Source: Pseudomonadota bacterium
Lineage (GTDB): Bacteria; Pseudomonadota; Alphaproteobacteria; Rhizobiales; Beijerinckiaceae
Assembly (NCBI GenBank): GCA_021804825.1
Contig: JAJZGX010000023.1
Coordinates: 1 to 32,093 of the forward strand
Reading direction: 5' to 3'
DNA length: 32,093 nucleotides
The notes below the pieces were generated by a model that made no database searches, was not told the DNA's origin, and saw only the letters and a program-made list of their open reading frames with translations. A program made the translations under genes and the position numbers. Shown here piece after piece: positions 1 through 7,261 of this stretch (its first letter is position 1; each line of letters starts with the position of its first letter).

Positions 1-119
1 GCAAAATTGCGCGCTATCGCCGCTTTGGCGGCATCGCCGGTGTTTTCCACACATCCTGCCGCCGCGTCATGCAGGCCGCGATGGGCGATGGGACGCGCGG
101 TGAGCCAGGGCCAGCTCAT
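1..119 (-). CDS. Glycerophosphodiester phosphodiesterase, N-terminal part (cut by window edge)
   Basis: Only the first 39 codons lie in the window; the gene runs off the left edge. The translated start contains P-I-A-H-R-G-L-H-D around residues 10-18 and V-E-N-T around 24-27. This is the entry of a GDPD-family TIM barrel: the His of the AHRG motif and the Glu of the EN(T) motif are catalytic/metal-binding in the family. Such enzymes hydrolyse glycerophosphodiesters to glycerol-3-phosphate and an alcohol. The ATG overlaps the TGA of the upstream RidA-family gene in an ATGA arrangement, so the two are probably translationally coupled. No signal peptide is visible at this start, so a cytosolic enzyme is likely. 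Substrate preference cannot be judged from the fragment. Confidence 0.8.
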   Translation of the reverse strand, partial: MSWPWLTARPIAHRGLHDAAAGCVENTGDAAKAAIARNF

Positions 120-586
120 GGCTTGACCTCAAAAATGGCCTCGATTTCCACGGCGCTATCGAGCGGCAACTGAGCGACGCCAATGGTCGAGCGCGCATGG
201 CGACCGGCATCACCGAAAACAGCCACCATCAGATCGGACGCGCCATTCATCACCTGCGGCATGTGCTGGTAATCGGGCGCGGTGTTGATGAAGCCGCGCA
301 ATTGCACACAGCGCTGCACACGATCAAGAGAGCCAAGCTCATGGTGGACCAGAGCCAGAATGTTGAGCACGCATTGCCTTGCCGCTGCCTGTCCGGCCGC
401 AAGATCAACGCTTGCCCCGAGCTTGCCGCGATGCGCGGCGGCAAGCCCGTCCGGCCCGCTCGCCAGTTGCCCCGAAAGGATCAGCAGATTGCCGCTGCGC
501 ACGCAGGGCACGTAATTGGCGATGGGGCTGACTGGCGGGGGCAGGGTCAAGCCCAACTCCTTCAATTTTGCCGCAATTATAGACAT
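116..586 (-). CDS. RidA/YjgF/UK114-family protein (enamine/imine deaminase-like)
   Basis: The 156-residue protein ends with the family signature G-R-H-A-R-S-T-I-G-V-A-Q-L-P followed by VEIE (residues 129-148). Arg132 matches the substrate-binding arginine (Arg105 of E. coli RidA) needed for deaminating 2-aminoacrylate-type intermediates. It is longer than classical RidA (about 128 residues) and starts with a P-rich N-terminal segment (LPPPVSPIANYVP). This fits the longer 'YjgF-like' subgroup, whose exact substrates are less certain. The neighbour downstream is a GDPD enzyme sharing a 4-base overlap, a pairing common in Rhizobiales. It is divergent from eipB. No strong Shine-Dalgarno is seen before the ATG. 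The family assignment is secure; the precise substrate is not. Confidence 0.88.
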   Translation of the reverse strand: MSIIAAKLKELGLTLPPPVSPIANYVPCVRSGNLLILSGQLASGPDGLAAAHRGKLGASVDLAAGQAAARQCVLNILALVHHELGSLDRVQRCVQLRGFINTAPDYQHMPQVMNGASDLMVAVFGDAGRHARSTIGVAQLPLDSAVEIEAIFEVKP

Positions 587-687
587 TCTGGAGAGTTCCG
601 ATCATCGGTCACGGGCGGTGCTGAACACGTGAGCCCTTGTTAAGATATGTTATGCTAGCAGCATGTGCGCACGGAGGCCAAAGGAAT
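587..687. promoter_or_regulatory. Divergent intergenic region between ridA-like gene and eipB, with small palindrome
   Basis: This 101-base region separates two divergent genes and must hold at least the eipB promoter. Near eipB the sequence is AT-richer, with TATGTT (646-651) and TATGCT (651-656) as possible -10 elements. No good -35 is seen at the right spacing. A perfect inverted repeat, ATGCT-AGC-AGCAT, spans 652-664 and overlaps the candidate -10. The ribosome-binding purines GGAGG (674-678) and AAGGA (681-685) precede the ATG at 688. A repressor site is only a guess. Confidence 0.35.
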
Positions 688-1530
688 ATGCGACAGCTTT
701 TCAAAGGGTGCGTCATCGGCTCCTTCATCATCATGGCCCCTGCCGCCCTCGCTGCCCCACCCGTGGCTCTGGCAACCAAGGTCATGCCGCTGGCCGCCCA
801 TCAGGCGGTTTATGATCTGGCGCTGGTGCCGGGCGCCGGGCCGCAATCGCCAGCCGGGGCGCGCGGGCGCATCGTTTATCGATTCACAGGTTCCAGCTGC
901 TCCGGCTATCAATCGAAATATCGGCAGATGACCCTGATCAATCCCGCCGGGGCCGCGACGCGGCTCTCGGATGTCGTGAGCGACACCTTCGAGGATGGTG
1001 ACGGCAAGAGCTTCCACTTCAAGCTTCATTCCACGATCAACGACCGCACGGATCAGGACATTGACGGCAGCGCAACAGTGGGTGCCAAAGGGCAGGTCGA
1101 AGTCAGCTTGCAACGCCCCAAGCCCGAACAATTCGGCTTCAAGCCGGATGTGCTGTTTCCGACAGGCCATATCCAGCACATCATCGCCGCCGCTCTCGAC
1201 GGCAAGAAGACGCTGAGCGCGCGAATTTACGATGGCTCTGAATCAGGCCACAAGACCTATGACACCTTCACGGTCATCGGCAAGGTCAAGGTCGGTGAGG
1301 CGGCCAACAAGGTCGCCCAGATCGGTGATCTGGGAACTGTGCCGCGCTGGCCGGTGACGGTGAGCTATTTTGACCACGAAAGCCACAAGGACAAGCCTGA
1401 TTATGTCTTGTCCTTTGATCTCTATGAGAATGGCATCTCACGGCATCTGAAGCTCGATTACGGCACTTTCGCCTTCACGGGAAAGCTGGTGCACTTGCAG
1501 CTTCTGCCTGTTGCCGCGCCCTGCCATTAA
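688..1530 (+). CDS. eipB: EipB-like periplasmic envelope integrity protein (DUF1849)
   Basis: From the ATG at 688 the protein is 280 residues, the same length as I recall for Brucella EipB. This start is preferred over the upstream ATG at 637 because it follows GGAGG/AAGGA and opens directly into a signal peptide (MRQLFKGC, then a hydrophobic stretch ending A-A-L-A-A-P-P). The mature part is rich in beta-type segments with conserved-looking blocks such as G-R-I-V-Y-R-F, S-S-C-S-G-Y and Y-D-G-S-E. Cys71 and the penultimate Cys279 sit where EipB has its structural disulfide. In Brucella the protein is a spiral-like beta-barrel supporting envelope integrity and infection; the function here is inferred. 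The gene stands alone and its TAA overlaps the end of the convergent Gfo/Idh/MocA gene, so no terminator separates them. Confidence 0.85.
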   Translation: MRQLFKGCVIGSFIIMAPAALAAPPVALATKVMPLAAHQAVYDLALVPGAGPQSPAGARGRIVYRFTGSSCSGYQSKYRQMTLINPAGAATRLSDVVSDTFEDGDGKSFHFKLHSTINDRTDQDIDGSATVGAKGQVEVSLQRPKPEQFGFKPDVLFPTGHIQHIIAAALDGKKTLSARIYDGSESGHKTYDTFTVIGKVKVGEAANKVAQIGDLGTVPRWPVTVSYFDHESHKDKPDYVLSFDLYENGISRHLKLDYGTFAFTGKLVHLQLLPVAAPCH

Positions 1531-2573
1531 AGCGCGACGCTGGTGCCTTCGCGGGCGCTTTGCGCTATCGCCGCCAGGGTGACGGCGATATTCTGGCTGA
1601 CAGCGGCATATTCATCCATCATCGCCTGATCGCGGTTGGCGACCATGGTGGCAAAGGCATCGGCCGCAAAGCGAAAGCCGCTGCCGCTGGGCGAGGTAAT
1701 CACCTCGAACGGCACGCTATTGGCAATGCCGCGCCGCAACCGCATCAGGCTGGGAAGATAGCCATGGGGGTGAGCGACATCTTCGCTGCAATGGTTGAGA
1801 TATTCGGTTTCAAGCGTGCCCCTGGCGCCCACCAGAAGGGCCTGACGGAAATTCGCACCATCCATGGCACAGGCCAATTGCGCCCTGCGGCCATCGGCAT
1901 AATGCAAGGTCGCCATGGTCGACATATCGACACCCGATGGCGCGTAGATCGATTGGGCTTCGACCCGCACCGGCGCAGCCCGCATCGCCAGACTGATCAG
2001 GCTCAAGGGGTAGCAACCGGCATCCATCAAGGCCCCGCCACCGAGATCCGGATTCATACGGATGTTGCCATCGGGCTTTTGCAGCGTGAATCCAAAGGCT
2101 GCCTGAATCAAACGCAGAGGGCCGATCTCATAGCCGCCGTTCCCGTCGATAAAGCTCATCATCGCCGTGGTTTGCGGCTGGAACCAATAGGGATAGCTCT
2201 CCAGCAGAAAGACCTTGTGTCGGCGCGCGGCGGCAAACATCGCCGCAGTCTCGGTGCCATTCATGCCAAGCGGCTTCTCGCAGAGCACATGCTTGCCATG
2301 TTCGGCGGCCTTGATCGCCCAGGTGGCATGCATCGAATTGGGCAAGGGCAGGTATATCGCGTCAATGTCGGCGCTGGCCAGCATGGCCTCATAGCTGGCA
2401 AAGGTCTGGGCTATCCCGAAGGCACCTGCAAATTCCTTCGCTTTGGCGCCATCACGGCTGGCTATGGCGGCCAGCGTGACCATCTCGCTGCCGCTGACAT
2501 CGCGGGCAAATTGCCGTGCGATATTGGCAGCGCCCAGAATGCCGATGCGCAAGGCTTTGTGGTTGATCGTCAT
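1527..2573 (-). CDS. Gfo/Idh/MocA-family NAD(P)-dependent oxidoreductase
   Basis: The 348-residue protein begins with a Rossmann fold (R-I-G-I-L-G-A-A-N-I-A, residues 9-19), carries the family E-K-P-L-G motif at 99-103 with the catalytic-type Lys100, and has G-G-G-A-L-M-D-A-G-C-Y-P at 178-189. The DAGCYP element is typical of the D-xylose dehydrogenase/dihydrodiol dehydrogenase branch rather than of inositol dehydrogenases. It should oxidise or reduce a sugar or related polyol with NAD(P) in the cytosol; the substrate is unknown. A GGAG element lies 7 bases before the ATG. The gene starts 19 bases after the DUF202 gene and is the last member of the accB-accC-metC run. That linkage looks positional rather than functional. 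Confidence 0.85.
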   Translation of the reverse strand: MTINHKALRIGILGAANIARQFARDVSGSEMVTLAAIASRDGAKAKEFAGAFGIAQTFASYEAMLASADIDAIYLPLPNSMHATWAIKAAEHGKHVLCEKPLGMNGTETAAMFAAARRHKVFLLESYPYWFQPQTTAMMSFIDGNGGYEIGPLRLIQAAFGFTLQKPDGNIRMNPDLGGGALMDAGCYPLSLISLAMRAAPVRVEAQSIYAPSGVDMSTMATLHYADGRRAQLACAMDGANFRQALLVGARGTLETEYLNHCSEDVAHPHGYLPSLMRLRRGIANSVPFEVITSPSGSGFRFAADAFATMVANRDQAMMDEYAAVSQNIAVTLAAIAQSAREGTSVAL

Positions 2574-2592
2574 GGCGTGCTCCGAAAGCTGG

Positions 2593-3045
2593 TCAGGAAT
2601 GGGCTGGCGTCGCAGCCAAGGGTGTCAAAGCGTGCGACAAATACAGAAACATCGCAATGCCAAGCACGATCATCAGCCCTGCAAGAATGAGATTGGGTGC
2701 GAGGCTGGGAGGTTCAGCGGCGGCATCCTTGCGCAGATCCCGCTCGGTTTTGACATAGCGCCAGGTCGCGACCGTCACCATCAAGGTTCCAGTGACGATC
2801 AGCGACAGACCGGCGATATTGCCGAATTTCTCTCCCGGAACCGAGAGCCTGCGGCCGACAAAACTTGGCCCGGCGAGTGACAGAAACAAATCGAATTTCT
2901 CGACCAGAAAGCCAAAAGCCATCACCGTTATGGCGGTGCGCACCCAAGCCAGAAACGTGCGCTCATTAGCGGCATGGTCTGAAAAATTCTTGATCATGCA
3001 ATGTCTTGTCGCAAACAGTTCAAGTAGCACATCATGAGCGTTCAT
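2593..3045 (-). CDS. DUF202 inner-membrane protein, YidH-like
   Basis: The protein is 150 residues with three predicted membrane helices at about 38-58, 73-95 and 117-138. The family signature N-F-S-D-H-A-A-N-E-R-T-F-L-A-W-V-R-T-A lies just before the first helix (residues 20-38). This matches DUF202 (PF02656), as in E. coli YidH; no function is established. The ATG used here overlaps the metC stop as ATGA. Most relatives begin at the internal Met17 (ATG at 2997), so the first 16 residues may not be translated or may be a local extension. Neither start has a convincing Shine-Dalgarno. It lies between metC and a Gfo/Idh/MocA gene in the same direction. Confidence 0.85.
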   Translation of the reverse strand: MNAHDVLLELFATRHCMIKNFSDHAANERTFLAWVRTAITVMAFGFLVEKFDLFLSLAGPSFVGRRLSVPGEKFGNIAGLSLIVTGTLMVTVATWRYVKTERDLRKDAAAEPPSLAPNLILAGLMIVLGIAMFLYLSHALTPLAATPAHS

Positions 3046-4208
3046 CCTGCGAGTTGCATGAATCCCTGGGAAAGATCGTCTTGTAGGTCAGCCATGTCTT
3101 CGAGGCCGACCTGAAAGCGCAGCGTCGGGCCGCCGGGTGCCCAGTGCGTCGCGGTGCGATAGGTCGAGCAGTCGAACGGAATGACTAGGCTCTCGAACCC
3201 GCCCCACGAATAGCCCATGCCGAACAATTTCAGATGATCGAGCATGGCCTCGACCCGCACCTGCGGCACCGGTTTCAGCACCACTGAGAACAGGCCCGAT
3301 GAGCCTGAAAAATCGCGCCGCCACAGGGCATGGCCCGGATCTTCGGGCAAAGCCGGATGCAACACGCGCAACACCTCGTGGCGCGCTTGCAGCCATCGCG
3401 CCAGGGCCAGCCCCTGACGCTCCGCCTCGCGCAGGCGTAATTCCATGGTGCGCAAGCCGCGTAAAGCCAGAAACACATCCTCCGGCCCGGCACAGGGCGA
3501 CATCGCATCAAAGGTGTCGCGCAGCTTCGGGAAATAGGCGGCATTGGCCGAAACCAGACCCAGCAGCAAATCCGAATGGCCGGAAAGATATTTGGTGCCA
3601 GCCTCGATCGCCAGATCGACGCCCCGCTCATGGGGTGGGAAAAACAGCGGCGTCGCCCAGGTATTATCCATCATCAGGCAGATACCGCGCGCATGGGCGG
3701 CGGCGGCGATGGCCGGAATATCCTGCATCTCGAAGCTTTGCGAACCCGGCGCTTCGGTGAAGATGACACTGGTATTGGGCTGGATCAGCGCAGCGATGCC
3801 GTCGCCGATCAAGGGATCATAATAGCGCGCGGTGACGCCGAGGCGAGCGAGCACGTGGGCGCAGAAATTACGCGTCGGGCGGTAGACTGAATCAGTGATG
3901 AGAATATCGTCGCCCGCCTTGACGACGCTGAGCAACGCCAGCGAAATCGCCGCAAGCCCGCTAGGCAGCAGCACGGTGCCGGCAGCGCCGGAAAGCTCGG
4001 TCCAGGCGGCTTCCAGCGCGCTGGTCGTCGGCGTGCCATGGGTGCCATAGACATAGCCTTCGCGGGCTTTCAGATGCGCCACAGTCGGCGATAGCACCGT
4101 CGAGCCGCGGTAGGTCGGGGTGTTGATAAAGCCATGCTGGGCTGACGGATCACGCCCGGCATGCACCAATTGCGTGCGGCGGCGATAGGGGTGATCTTGC
4201 GCGCTCAT
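3042..4208 (-). CDS. metC: Cystathionine beta-lyase (PLP-dependent Cys/Met metabolism enzyme)
   Basis: The 388-residue protein is a Cys/Met-metabolism PLP enzyme. The Schiff-base lysine is Lys206 in [12 protein letters not shown], and M-D-N-T-W at 180-184 supplies the Asp that contacts the PLP pyridine nitrogen. The C-terminal block [10 protein letters not shown] is the version typical of cystathionine beta-lyase (MetC) rather than gamma-synthase or O-acetylhomoserine sulfhydrylase. The predicted reaction is cystathionine to homocysteine, pyruvate and ammonia. Its ATG overlaps the accC stop (ATGA), and its own stop overlaps the DUF202 gene the same way. In many Rhizobiales the slot after accC is occupied by aat, so metC here is a local difference. 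Related lyases with other beta-elimination substrates cannot be excluded. Confidence 0.88.
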   Translation of the reverse strand: MSAQDHPYRRRTQLVHAGRDPSAQHGFINTPTYRGSTVLSPTVAHLKAREGYVYGTHGTPTTSALEAAWTELSGAAGTVLLPSGLAAISLALLSVVKAGDDILITDSVYRPTRNFCAHVLARLGVTARYYDPLIGDGIAALIQPNTSVIFTEAPGSQSFEMQDIPAIAAAAHARGICLMMDNTWATPLFFPPHERGVDLAIEAGTKYLSGHSDLLLGLVSANAAYFPKLRDTFDAMSPCAGPEDVFLALRGLRTMELRLREAERQGLALARWLQARHEVLRVLHPALPEDPGHALWRRDFSGSSGLFSVVLKPVPQVRVEAMLDHLKLFGMGYSWGGFESLVIPFDCSTYRTATHWAPGGPTLRFQVGLEDMADLQDDLSQGFMQLAG

Positions 4209-5563
4209 GACGTGCCGCCCATGCCTCCGTTGGCCAGAAAACGCTCCAGCCAGTGAATGTCATAATCGCCGTTCTGGATGTCGGGGTTTTGCACCAGCGT
4301 GCGAAACAGCGGGATGGTGGTGTCGATGCCATCGATGATGAATTCGCCCAGCGAACGTCGCAGGCGCAGCAGCGCCTCATTGCGGTTGCGGCCATGGACG
4401 ATGAGCTTTCCCACCAGCGAATCATAATAGGGTGGGATCGTGTAGCCCTGATAGACCGCCGAATCGACGCGCACACCAAGACCGCCCGGCGGATGATAAT
4501 AGGCGATCTTGCCCGGCGAGGGCCTGAAGGTCGCGGCATTTTCGGCATTGATGCGACATTCGATGGCATGGCCGCGCATATGCACATCGGCCTGCGTGAT
4601 GCTGAGCTGGCTGCCCGCTGCAATGAGGATCTGTTCGTTGACCAGATCAAACCCCGTGACCATCTCGGTCACCGGATGCTCGACCTGAATGCGGGTGTTC
4701 ATTTCAATGAAATAAAACGCGCCATCCTCATAAAGGAATTCGATGGTGCCGACGCCCGAATAGCCGAGTTTGCGCATGGCGGCGGCGCAGATTTCGCCAA
4801 TCTCTTGGCGCTGGCCATCATTGAGCGCCGGCGAGGGGCTTTCTTCCAGCACCTTCTGATGGCGGCGCTGCAACGAACAATCGCGCTCGCCGAGGTGGAT
4901 CGCACGGCCCTGGCCATCTCCCAGAATCTGGATTTCGATATGGCGCGGACGCATCAGATATTTTTCGAGATAGACCGCGTCATCGCCAAACGCCGCCTTG
5001 GCCTCGGTGCGGGCGGTGGCAAGCGCATCGGAGAGTTCGCCCGCCGAATGCGCCACCTTCATGCCGCGCCCGCCGCCGCCGGAAGCTGCCTTGACCAGCA
5101 CCGGATAGCCAATGGCTTCCGCGACCCGCAGCGCTTCGGTATCTTCGGTAATGGCGCCGTCCGATCCTGGCACGCAGGGGATACCCAATGCCCGCGCCGT
5201 GCGCTTGGCCTCGATCTTGTCACCCATGATGCGGATATGATCGGCTTTCGGGCCAATGAACGCTATGCCATGCTCGGCCAGAATATCCGCAAACCCGGCA
5301 TTCTCCGACAAGAACCCATAGCCCGGATGCACGGCATCGGCCCCTGTGATTTCGCAGGCGGCGAGCAGGGCAGGGATGTTCAGATAGGAATCGCGCGCGG
5401 CGGGCGGCCCGATGCATACGCTTTCATCGGCCAGTTTGACATGCATCGCCTCGGCATCGGCGGTCGAATGCACGGCGACGGTGGCAATGCCCAGTTCACG
5501 GGCGGCGCGCAGTATGCGCAGCGCAATCTCGCCGCGGTTGGCTATGAGGATTTTGTCAAACAT
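4205..5563 (-). CDS. accC: Acetyl-CoA carboxylase, biotin carboxylase subunit
   Basis: The length, 452 residues, is normal for AccC. Visible landmarks are the N-terminal [11 protein letters not shown], the [10 protein letters not shown] block at 79-88, the ATP-grasp glycine loop S-G-G-G-G-R-G-M at 161-168, Lys116, Lys158 and Lys237 for ATP/bicarbonate chemistry, and the metal/active-site Glu275, Glu287, Arg291 and Arg337. All the key residues of the E. coli enzyme are present with a one-residue offset. The enzyme carboxylates the biotin on AccB using ATP and bicarbonate, the first half-reaction of malonyl-CoA synthesis. It lies 27 bases downstream of accB and overlaps metC by four bases. Very secure. 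Confidence 0.97.
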   Translation of the reverse strand: MFDKILIANRGEIALRILRAARELGIATVAVHSTADAEAMHVKLADESVCIGPPAARDSYLNIPALLAACEITGADAVHPGYGFLSENAGFADILAEHGIAFIGPKADHIRIMGDKIEAKRTARALGIPCVPGSDGAITEDTEALRVAEAIGYPVLVKAASGGGGRGMKVAHSAGELSDALATARTEAKAAFGDDAVYLEKYLMRPRHIEIQILGDGQGRAIHLGERDCSLQRRHQKVLEESPSPALNDGQRQEIGEICAAAMRKLGYSGVGTIEFLYEDGAFYFIEMNTRIQVEHPVTEMVTGFDLVNEQILIAAGSQLSITQADVHMRGHAIECRINAENAATFRPSPGKIAYYHPPGGLGVRVDSAVYQGYTIPPYYDSLVGKLIVHGRNRNEALLRLRRSLGEFIIDGIDTTIPLFRTLVQNPDIQNGDYDIHWLERFLANGGMGGTS

Positions 5564-5590
5564 CGGGGCGCTGGAGTCCGGCGGCGTGGG

Positions 5591-6148
5591 TCATTCGATG
5601 ATCATCAGGGGTTGGCCATATTCGACGGGTTGCCCGTCATTGACCAGAATTGCCGTAATCGTACCGGCTCGCGGCGAGAGGATGTCGTTGAAGGTTTTCA
5701 TCGCTTCGATCAGCATGATGCGATCACCGGCGGCAACCCTGGAGCCGATCTCGATGAAGGGCTTGGCTTCGGGGCTGGCGCGCAGATAGGCGGTGCCGAC
5801 CATTGGCGCCGGCACGGCCTCACCCGTCTCGACCGCCGCCTCGCGCGGGGTTGCGGCACTGGTGGGTGCCTTGCCGGCCGGGAGCGCGTGCACCACCTGC
5901 AGCGGTGCCGGCGCCGCAGGCGCGACATGATGCATCATCGCCGCCGAAATCTGGCGGACGATCTTGATGCGCAGATCGCCTTTTTCGACTTCGATTTCGC
6001 CCAGATCCGTATCCTGGAGCAATTTTGCCAACCGCGCCACGAGCGCCGTATCAATGGCGTCAGAGGCCACGCCCTTGGTGGCGGTCGCGCTGCTGGCGCT
6101 CGCCTTGGGCTTGTTTCCCGCCCGCGCTGACGTATCAACCATGCTCAA
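5591..6148 (-). CDS. accB: Acetyl-CoA carboxylase, biotin carboxyl carrier protein
   Basis: This 185-residue protein has the usual three-part AccB layout: an N-terminal helical segment (about 31-66), an Ala/Pro-rich linker (about 75-115) and a C-terminal biotinyl domain with E-A-M-K-T at 148-152, where Lys151 carries biotin. It shuttles the carboxyl group from AccC to the AccA/AccD transferase. The chosen start is a TTG with a GGGA element five bases upstream; the next in-frame ATG is only two codons later (6142), with a poorer ribosome-site distance, so either may be used. It is followed after 27 bases by accC. An inverted repeat lies in the leader at 6193-6214. The usual neighbour aroQ is absent between the DsbA-like gene and accB. 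Confidence 0.95.
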   Translation of the reverse strand: MSMVDTSARAGNKPKASASSATATKGVASDAIDTALVARLAKLLQDTDLGEIEVEKGDLRIKIVRQISAAMMHHVAPAAPAPLQVVHALPAGKAPTSAATPREAAVETGEAVPAPMVGTAYLRASPEAKPFIEIGSRVAAGDRIMLIEAMKTFNDILSPRAGTITAILVNDGQPVEYGQPLMIIE

Positions 6149-6192
6149 CTCTATCCCTTGCCGAAATCCGCCGTGATCAACTCATGCAACTG

Positions 6193-6214
6193 GCGCCACA
6201 CTAGAGCGTGGCGC
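6193..6214. repeat. Inverted repeat in the accB leader
   Basis: GCGCCAC (6193-6199) and GTGGCGC (6208-6214) form a perfect 7-bp stem with an 8-base loop. It lies between the end of the DsbA-like gene and accB, about 45 bases before the accB start. No T-run follows on either strand, so it is not a standard intrinsic terminator. It could be an operator, an RNA leader hairpin or a degenerate terminator; nothing in the sequence decides. Confidence 0.4.
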
Positions 6215-6240
6215 AGCACTTGGGAAGGCTTCCTGCCGAC

Positions 6241-7044
6241 TTACGAACAGGCGACCTTGCCGCATTTCTCCATATTGGAGACTTTGGTCTGCAATTCGTC
6301 ATAACCCACCGCGCCGACAATGACATCATCGCCGAGCACGAAGGTCGGGGTGCCGGTCAGGTTGAGCTTGTCGGCGACATCCATGACCGCGCTGATGCCA
6401 GCTTTGACGTCGGTGGAGTTCATGTCGGCCTGAACCTTGGTCAGATCGGCGCCCTCCTGTTTGGCGACCGCCAGCGCCTCGGACTTGCCGACATGCACCT
6501 TTTTGCCGAGCAGCACATTGTGGAAGTCGGCAAATTTGGCCGCCGACAATTGTTGACGCACAGCCCCGGCGACCCGCGCCGCCTCGACGGAGCCCGGCCC
6601 CAGCACCGGAAAATCCTTCAGGACGATTTTCAGATCCGGATTGGCCTTCACCAGCTTGGCCAGCACCGGCATGCTCAATTTGCAATAGGGGCAATTGTAG
6701 TCGAAAAATTCGGCGAGCACGACCTTGCCATTGGGATTGCCGAGGATGGCATGATGCGCCGAGGTAAAGATCACCCCCGCATTGGCTTTGATCGCCGCGC
6801 TCTGGGCGGAGGCTGCTTCGGCCTTGCGCTTGGCGAGCAGGGCTTTTTCCGCCTCTTCAATGACTTCGGGATGGTTGACGAGATAGGACTTGACGATCGC
6901 ACCAATGGCTTGCGTCTGGGCCGGCGAGAAGCTGGCCTCGTCGGCCCTGGCGCTCCTGGCGAAGCTGCCTGCAGCCATCAGCGCCGCACCACAGACCAAG
7001 CCCATCGCCAGCCAGCGGCCTGCAACATTACGGAAATGAATCAT
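6241..7044 (-). CDS. DsbA/ScsC-like periplasmic thiol-disulfide oxidoreductase
   Basis: The 267-residue protein has a signal peptide (basic start, hydrophobic 12-27, likely cleavage near S-A-R-A-D at 31-35). It then has an N-terminal helical segment resembling the ScsC N-terminal domain (I-V-K-S-Y-L-V-N-H-P-E-V-I-E-E, about 50-64) and a thioredoxin fold with C-P-Y-C at 118-121. The cis-proline motif G-T-P-T-F is at 231-235. The family oxidises or isomerises disulfides in periplasmic proteins. ScsC-type members with the extra N-terminal region can trimerise and act as isomerases; that is an inference here. Two more cysteines lie in the last ten residues (C-G-K-V-A-C-S). It is divergent from argS and is preceded by a heat-shock-like promoter motif. 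Confidence 0.88.
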   Translation of the reverse strand: MIHFRNVAGRWLAMGLVCGAALMAAGSFARSARADEASFSPAQTQAIGAIVKSYLVNHPEVIEEAEKALLAKRKAEAASAQSAAIKANAGVIFTSAHHAILGNPNGKVVLAEFFDYNCPYCKLSMPVLAKLVKANPDLKIVLKDFPVLGPGSVEAARVAGAVRQQLSAAKFADFHNVLLGKKVHVGKSEALAVAKQEGADLTKVQADMNSTDVKAGISAVMDVADKLNLTGTPTFVLGDDVIVGAVGYDELQTKVSNMEKCGKVACS

Positions 7045-7133
7045 GATATGCCGTCTCCTCGCAGACCGTGCTCGCGCACCGGCCGCACTTTCAAGGTGGC
7101 ACGCCGCTCGATGTGAGGCGGGTGAACTCTTCG

Positions 7134-7163
7134 AGATGGTTCATGCCACATTAGCTTCAAGGG
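7134..7163 (-). promoter_or_regulatory. Candidate sigma-32 (RpoH)-type promoter for the DsbA-like gene
   Basis: Reading the minus strand, CCCTTGAA (7163-7156) is followed after 14 bases by AACCATCT (7141-7134). The E. coli sigma-32 consensus has CCCTTGAA, a 13-17 base spacer, then CCCCATNT: the upstream element is a full match and the downstream element matches at six of eight positions. Transcription would start near 7127 and give an about 83-base leader. Alphaproteobacterial RpoH prefers a slightly different downstream box, so this is only a candidate, but a periplasmic folding enzyme is a sensible target. Confidence 0.35.
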
Positions 7164-7261
7164 CGCAAAGCCGATGCGGATATCTTTGACCCTTGACGCC
7201 GAATCCGCTAGCGAACGCGCCAAGAACCCGCAACCTTGTGAAATTTGGATCGGCCCCGCGC

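Noticed and set aside
4253-6130. Very long open frame (625 codons) on the plus strand opposite accC and accB
   Set aside because: It is the antisense shadow of two unmistakable genes in GC-rich DNA; the translation has no domain, and its length follows from codon bias of the real frame.
7186-7214. TTGACC-N17-TAGCGA as an argS promoter
   Set aside because: The -35 is fair but the -10 is a poor match, so I cannot distinguish it from chance.
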